Origin: Myxococcales bacterium | Lineage (GTDB): Bacteria; Myxococcota_A; UBA9160; JALSIO01 | Reading direction: 5' to 3' | NCBI GenBank assembly: GCA_026989995.1 | Contig: JALSIO010000045.1 | Coordinates: 1-6,378, forward strand | Length of the DNA: 6,378 bases | Shown: piece by piece, positions 5,815-6,378 of the stretch | Layout of the letters: every line of letters begins with the position of its first letter | Position numbering within the stretch: position 1 is the stretch's first letter | Notes under the pieces: model-generated | Databases searched by the model: none | What the model saw: only the letters and a program-made list of their open reading frames with translations | Told to the model about the DNA's origin: nothing | Program-made: the position numbers and the translations under genes

Positions 5815-5915
5815 GAGCCCGCACGGCCGACGGCGCGGGGATCCGAAACAGCCCCGCCCGAGACCGGCTGCGGGCCGGACTTCCACGGCCCGGAGGTCGG
5901 CACGCCGGATGTCCC

Positions 5916-5937
5916 GGGCCGAGAACGTTCCGGGCCC
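5916..5937. promoter_or_regulatory. Imperfect 22-bp palindrome, operator-like
   Basis: An 8-bp perfect palindrome GAACGTTC (5923-5930) is flanked by arms GGGCC (5916-5920) and GGCCC (5933-5937); 9 of 11 base pairs are symmetric. It lies in the divergent spacer about 94 bp before ATG 6032. Its A/T-containing centre stands out in this GC-rich stretch. A dimeric repressor site is possible; nothing in the window identifies the regulator. Confidence 0.3.
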
Positions 5938-6031
5938 CGTCGGCAATCCGAGACCGAAGCCCCGGAGGGAGGGGAGGTCACCCGCCCCCCCCTTCGGGCC
6001 ACCCACCTGCGGACCGACCCGGAGGCCCCGC

Positions 6032-6274
6032 ATGCGCATTCGTCGCGACAAGCTCCGCCAGATCTCGAGCAGCCATCTGATCCGTGCCCTCGCCGCGGAT
6101 GCCGGGGCCTTCGGGTGCACCCGCTGCGGTGCCCGCATGTTCGTGCGCTACGCCTCGGGGCTCTGTCCGCGTTGCTGGAACGGCGTCGCGCCCGACCAGC
6201 ACGGGGAGGAACGCCACCTCGTCGAGGCGGCGCTCGCCGTCGTGGGCCGGACCGGGCCGGTCGGGCTCGACTGA
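6032..6274 (+). CDS. Small zinc-ribbon protein, unknown function
   Basis: This 80-residue product starts at ATG 6032 behind a clear GGAGG (6021-6025) with 6-base spacing. The frame is open far upstream, but the upstream translation is low-complexity and has no such initiation site. The N-terminal third is basic (MRIRRDKLRQISSSHL). A zinc ribbon CX2CX12CX2C follows in mid-protein (CTRC ... CPRC). The C-terminus is short and ordinary, with no membrane segment or signal peptide, so the protein is probably cytoplasmic. Such small zinc ribbons may bind nucleic acid or act as protein adaptors; no specific role can be read here. It is divergent from the 5710-5108 gene, and its ribbon spacing differs from that of the 2965-2654 protein, so the two are not close copies. 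Confidence 0.7.
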   Translation: MRIRRDKLRQISSSHLIRALAADAGAFGCTRCGARMFVRYASGLCPRCWNGVAPDQHGEERHLVEAALAVVGRTGPVGLD

Positions 6275-6297
6275 GACCGCGACGCGCCGGCCGCGGC

Positions 6298-6311
6298 GCA
6301 CCGCGCGGTGC
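6298..6311. terminator. Perfect 14-bp palindrome after the zinc-ribbon gene
   Basis: GCACCGCGCGGTGC is fully self-complementary and starts 23 bases after the stop at 6274. As RNA it would form a 5-bp stem with a GCGC loop. No T-tract follows, so an intrinsic terminator is not supported; it may be a weak stop structure or chance in GC-rich DNA. Confidence 0.25.
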
Positions 6312-6378
6312 CGTCCGGATGCCACCCTTCGTCGCTTCCCCTCCCCCCCGCCCCGTCGGCAATGCGCACCCCGCTCGG

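Larger units (their letters stand above)
5711..6031. other. 321-bp divergent spacer without a convincing gene
   Basis: This region separates two divergent starts (5710 minus, 6032 plus), so it should hold both promoters. Frames are open through it, but their translations are low-complexity Arg/Pro/Gly strings without domains. It holds the 21-bp tandem repeat (5773-5814), an imperfect 22-bp palindrome (5916-5937) and the ribosome binding site of the 6032 gene. No clear -35/-10 pair was found on either strand. Confidence 0.6.

Noticed and set aside
4686..6362. 558-codon minus-strand frame
   Set aside because: It overlaps the serine hydrolase, the exported protein and the zinc-ribbon gene in other frames, and its translation is Arg/Gly-rich without motifs.
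5934..6363. 14-bp direct repeat GCCCCGTCGGCAAT at 5934-5947 and 6350-6363, as possible attachment sites
   Set aside because: At this base composition a 14-mer shared by two places in 6.4 kb is expected about once by chance (rough estimate), and no integrase or mobile gene is present.
6362..6378. Possible gene start ATGCGCACC at the right edge
   Set aside because: No ribosome binding site precedes it and only five full codons are visible.

Overview
This is a very GC-rich (by eye above 70%) bacterial window with dense coding on both strands. Three features suggest a Gram-negative, deltaproteobacterial-type lineage such as Binatota/Desulfobacterota or Myxococcota: a secreted pectinacetylesterase-like enzyme fused to a Cys-rich helical domain, a KshB/PaaE-type reductase, and strong G+C codon use. 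That placement is inference; no rRNA or marker gene is present to confirm it. No tRNA, rRNA, CRISPR array, insertion sequence, integrase or phage gene was seen.

Layout: (1) 2-562 (+) is the C-terminal part of a flavin/2Fe-2S oxidoreductase that runs off the left edge. (2) 563-803 is a non-coding leader with inverted repeats. (3) 804-2636 (+) is a secreted pectinacetylesterase/Notum-family hydrolase with a duplicated Cys-containing helical N-terminal region. (4) On the opposite strand and convergent with it are psd (3912-2941), encoding phosphatidylserine decarboxylase, and a small zinc-ribbon, single-pass membrane protein (2965-2654) whose start overlaps the psd end. (5) Divergent from psd is a serine beta-lactamase-family hydrolase (3995-5086, +). 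(6) Convergent with that is a secreted Cys-containing protein of unknown function (5710-5108, -). (7) A 321-bp divergent spacer (5711-6031) holds a perfect 21-bp tandem duplication and an operator-like palindrome. (8) 6032-6274 (+) encodes an 80-residue zinc-ribbon protein. (9) The last 104 bases hold no gene I can support.

Only psd and the small zinc-ribbon gene look like an operon; the remaining genes alternate in direction and show no common pathway. psd supplies phosphatidylethanolamine. The esterase and the 5710-5108 protein are predicted to be exported. The partial reductase would pass electrons from NAD(P)H to an oxygenase partner that is not in the window.

I found no multi-gene system that looks like a new defence, mobile or biosynthetic module. 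The best leads are the domain architecture of the esterase, the tandem palindromic repeat in the divergent spacer, the uncharacterised psd-linked membrane zinc ribbon, and the odd translation start of the serine hydrolase.
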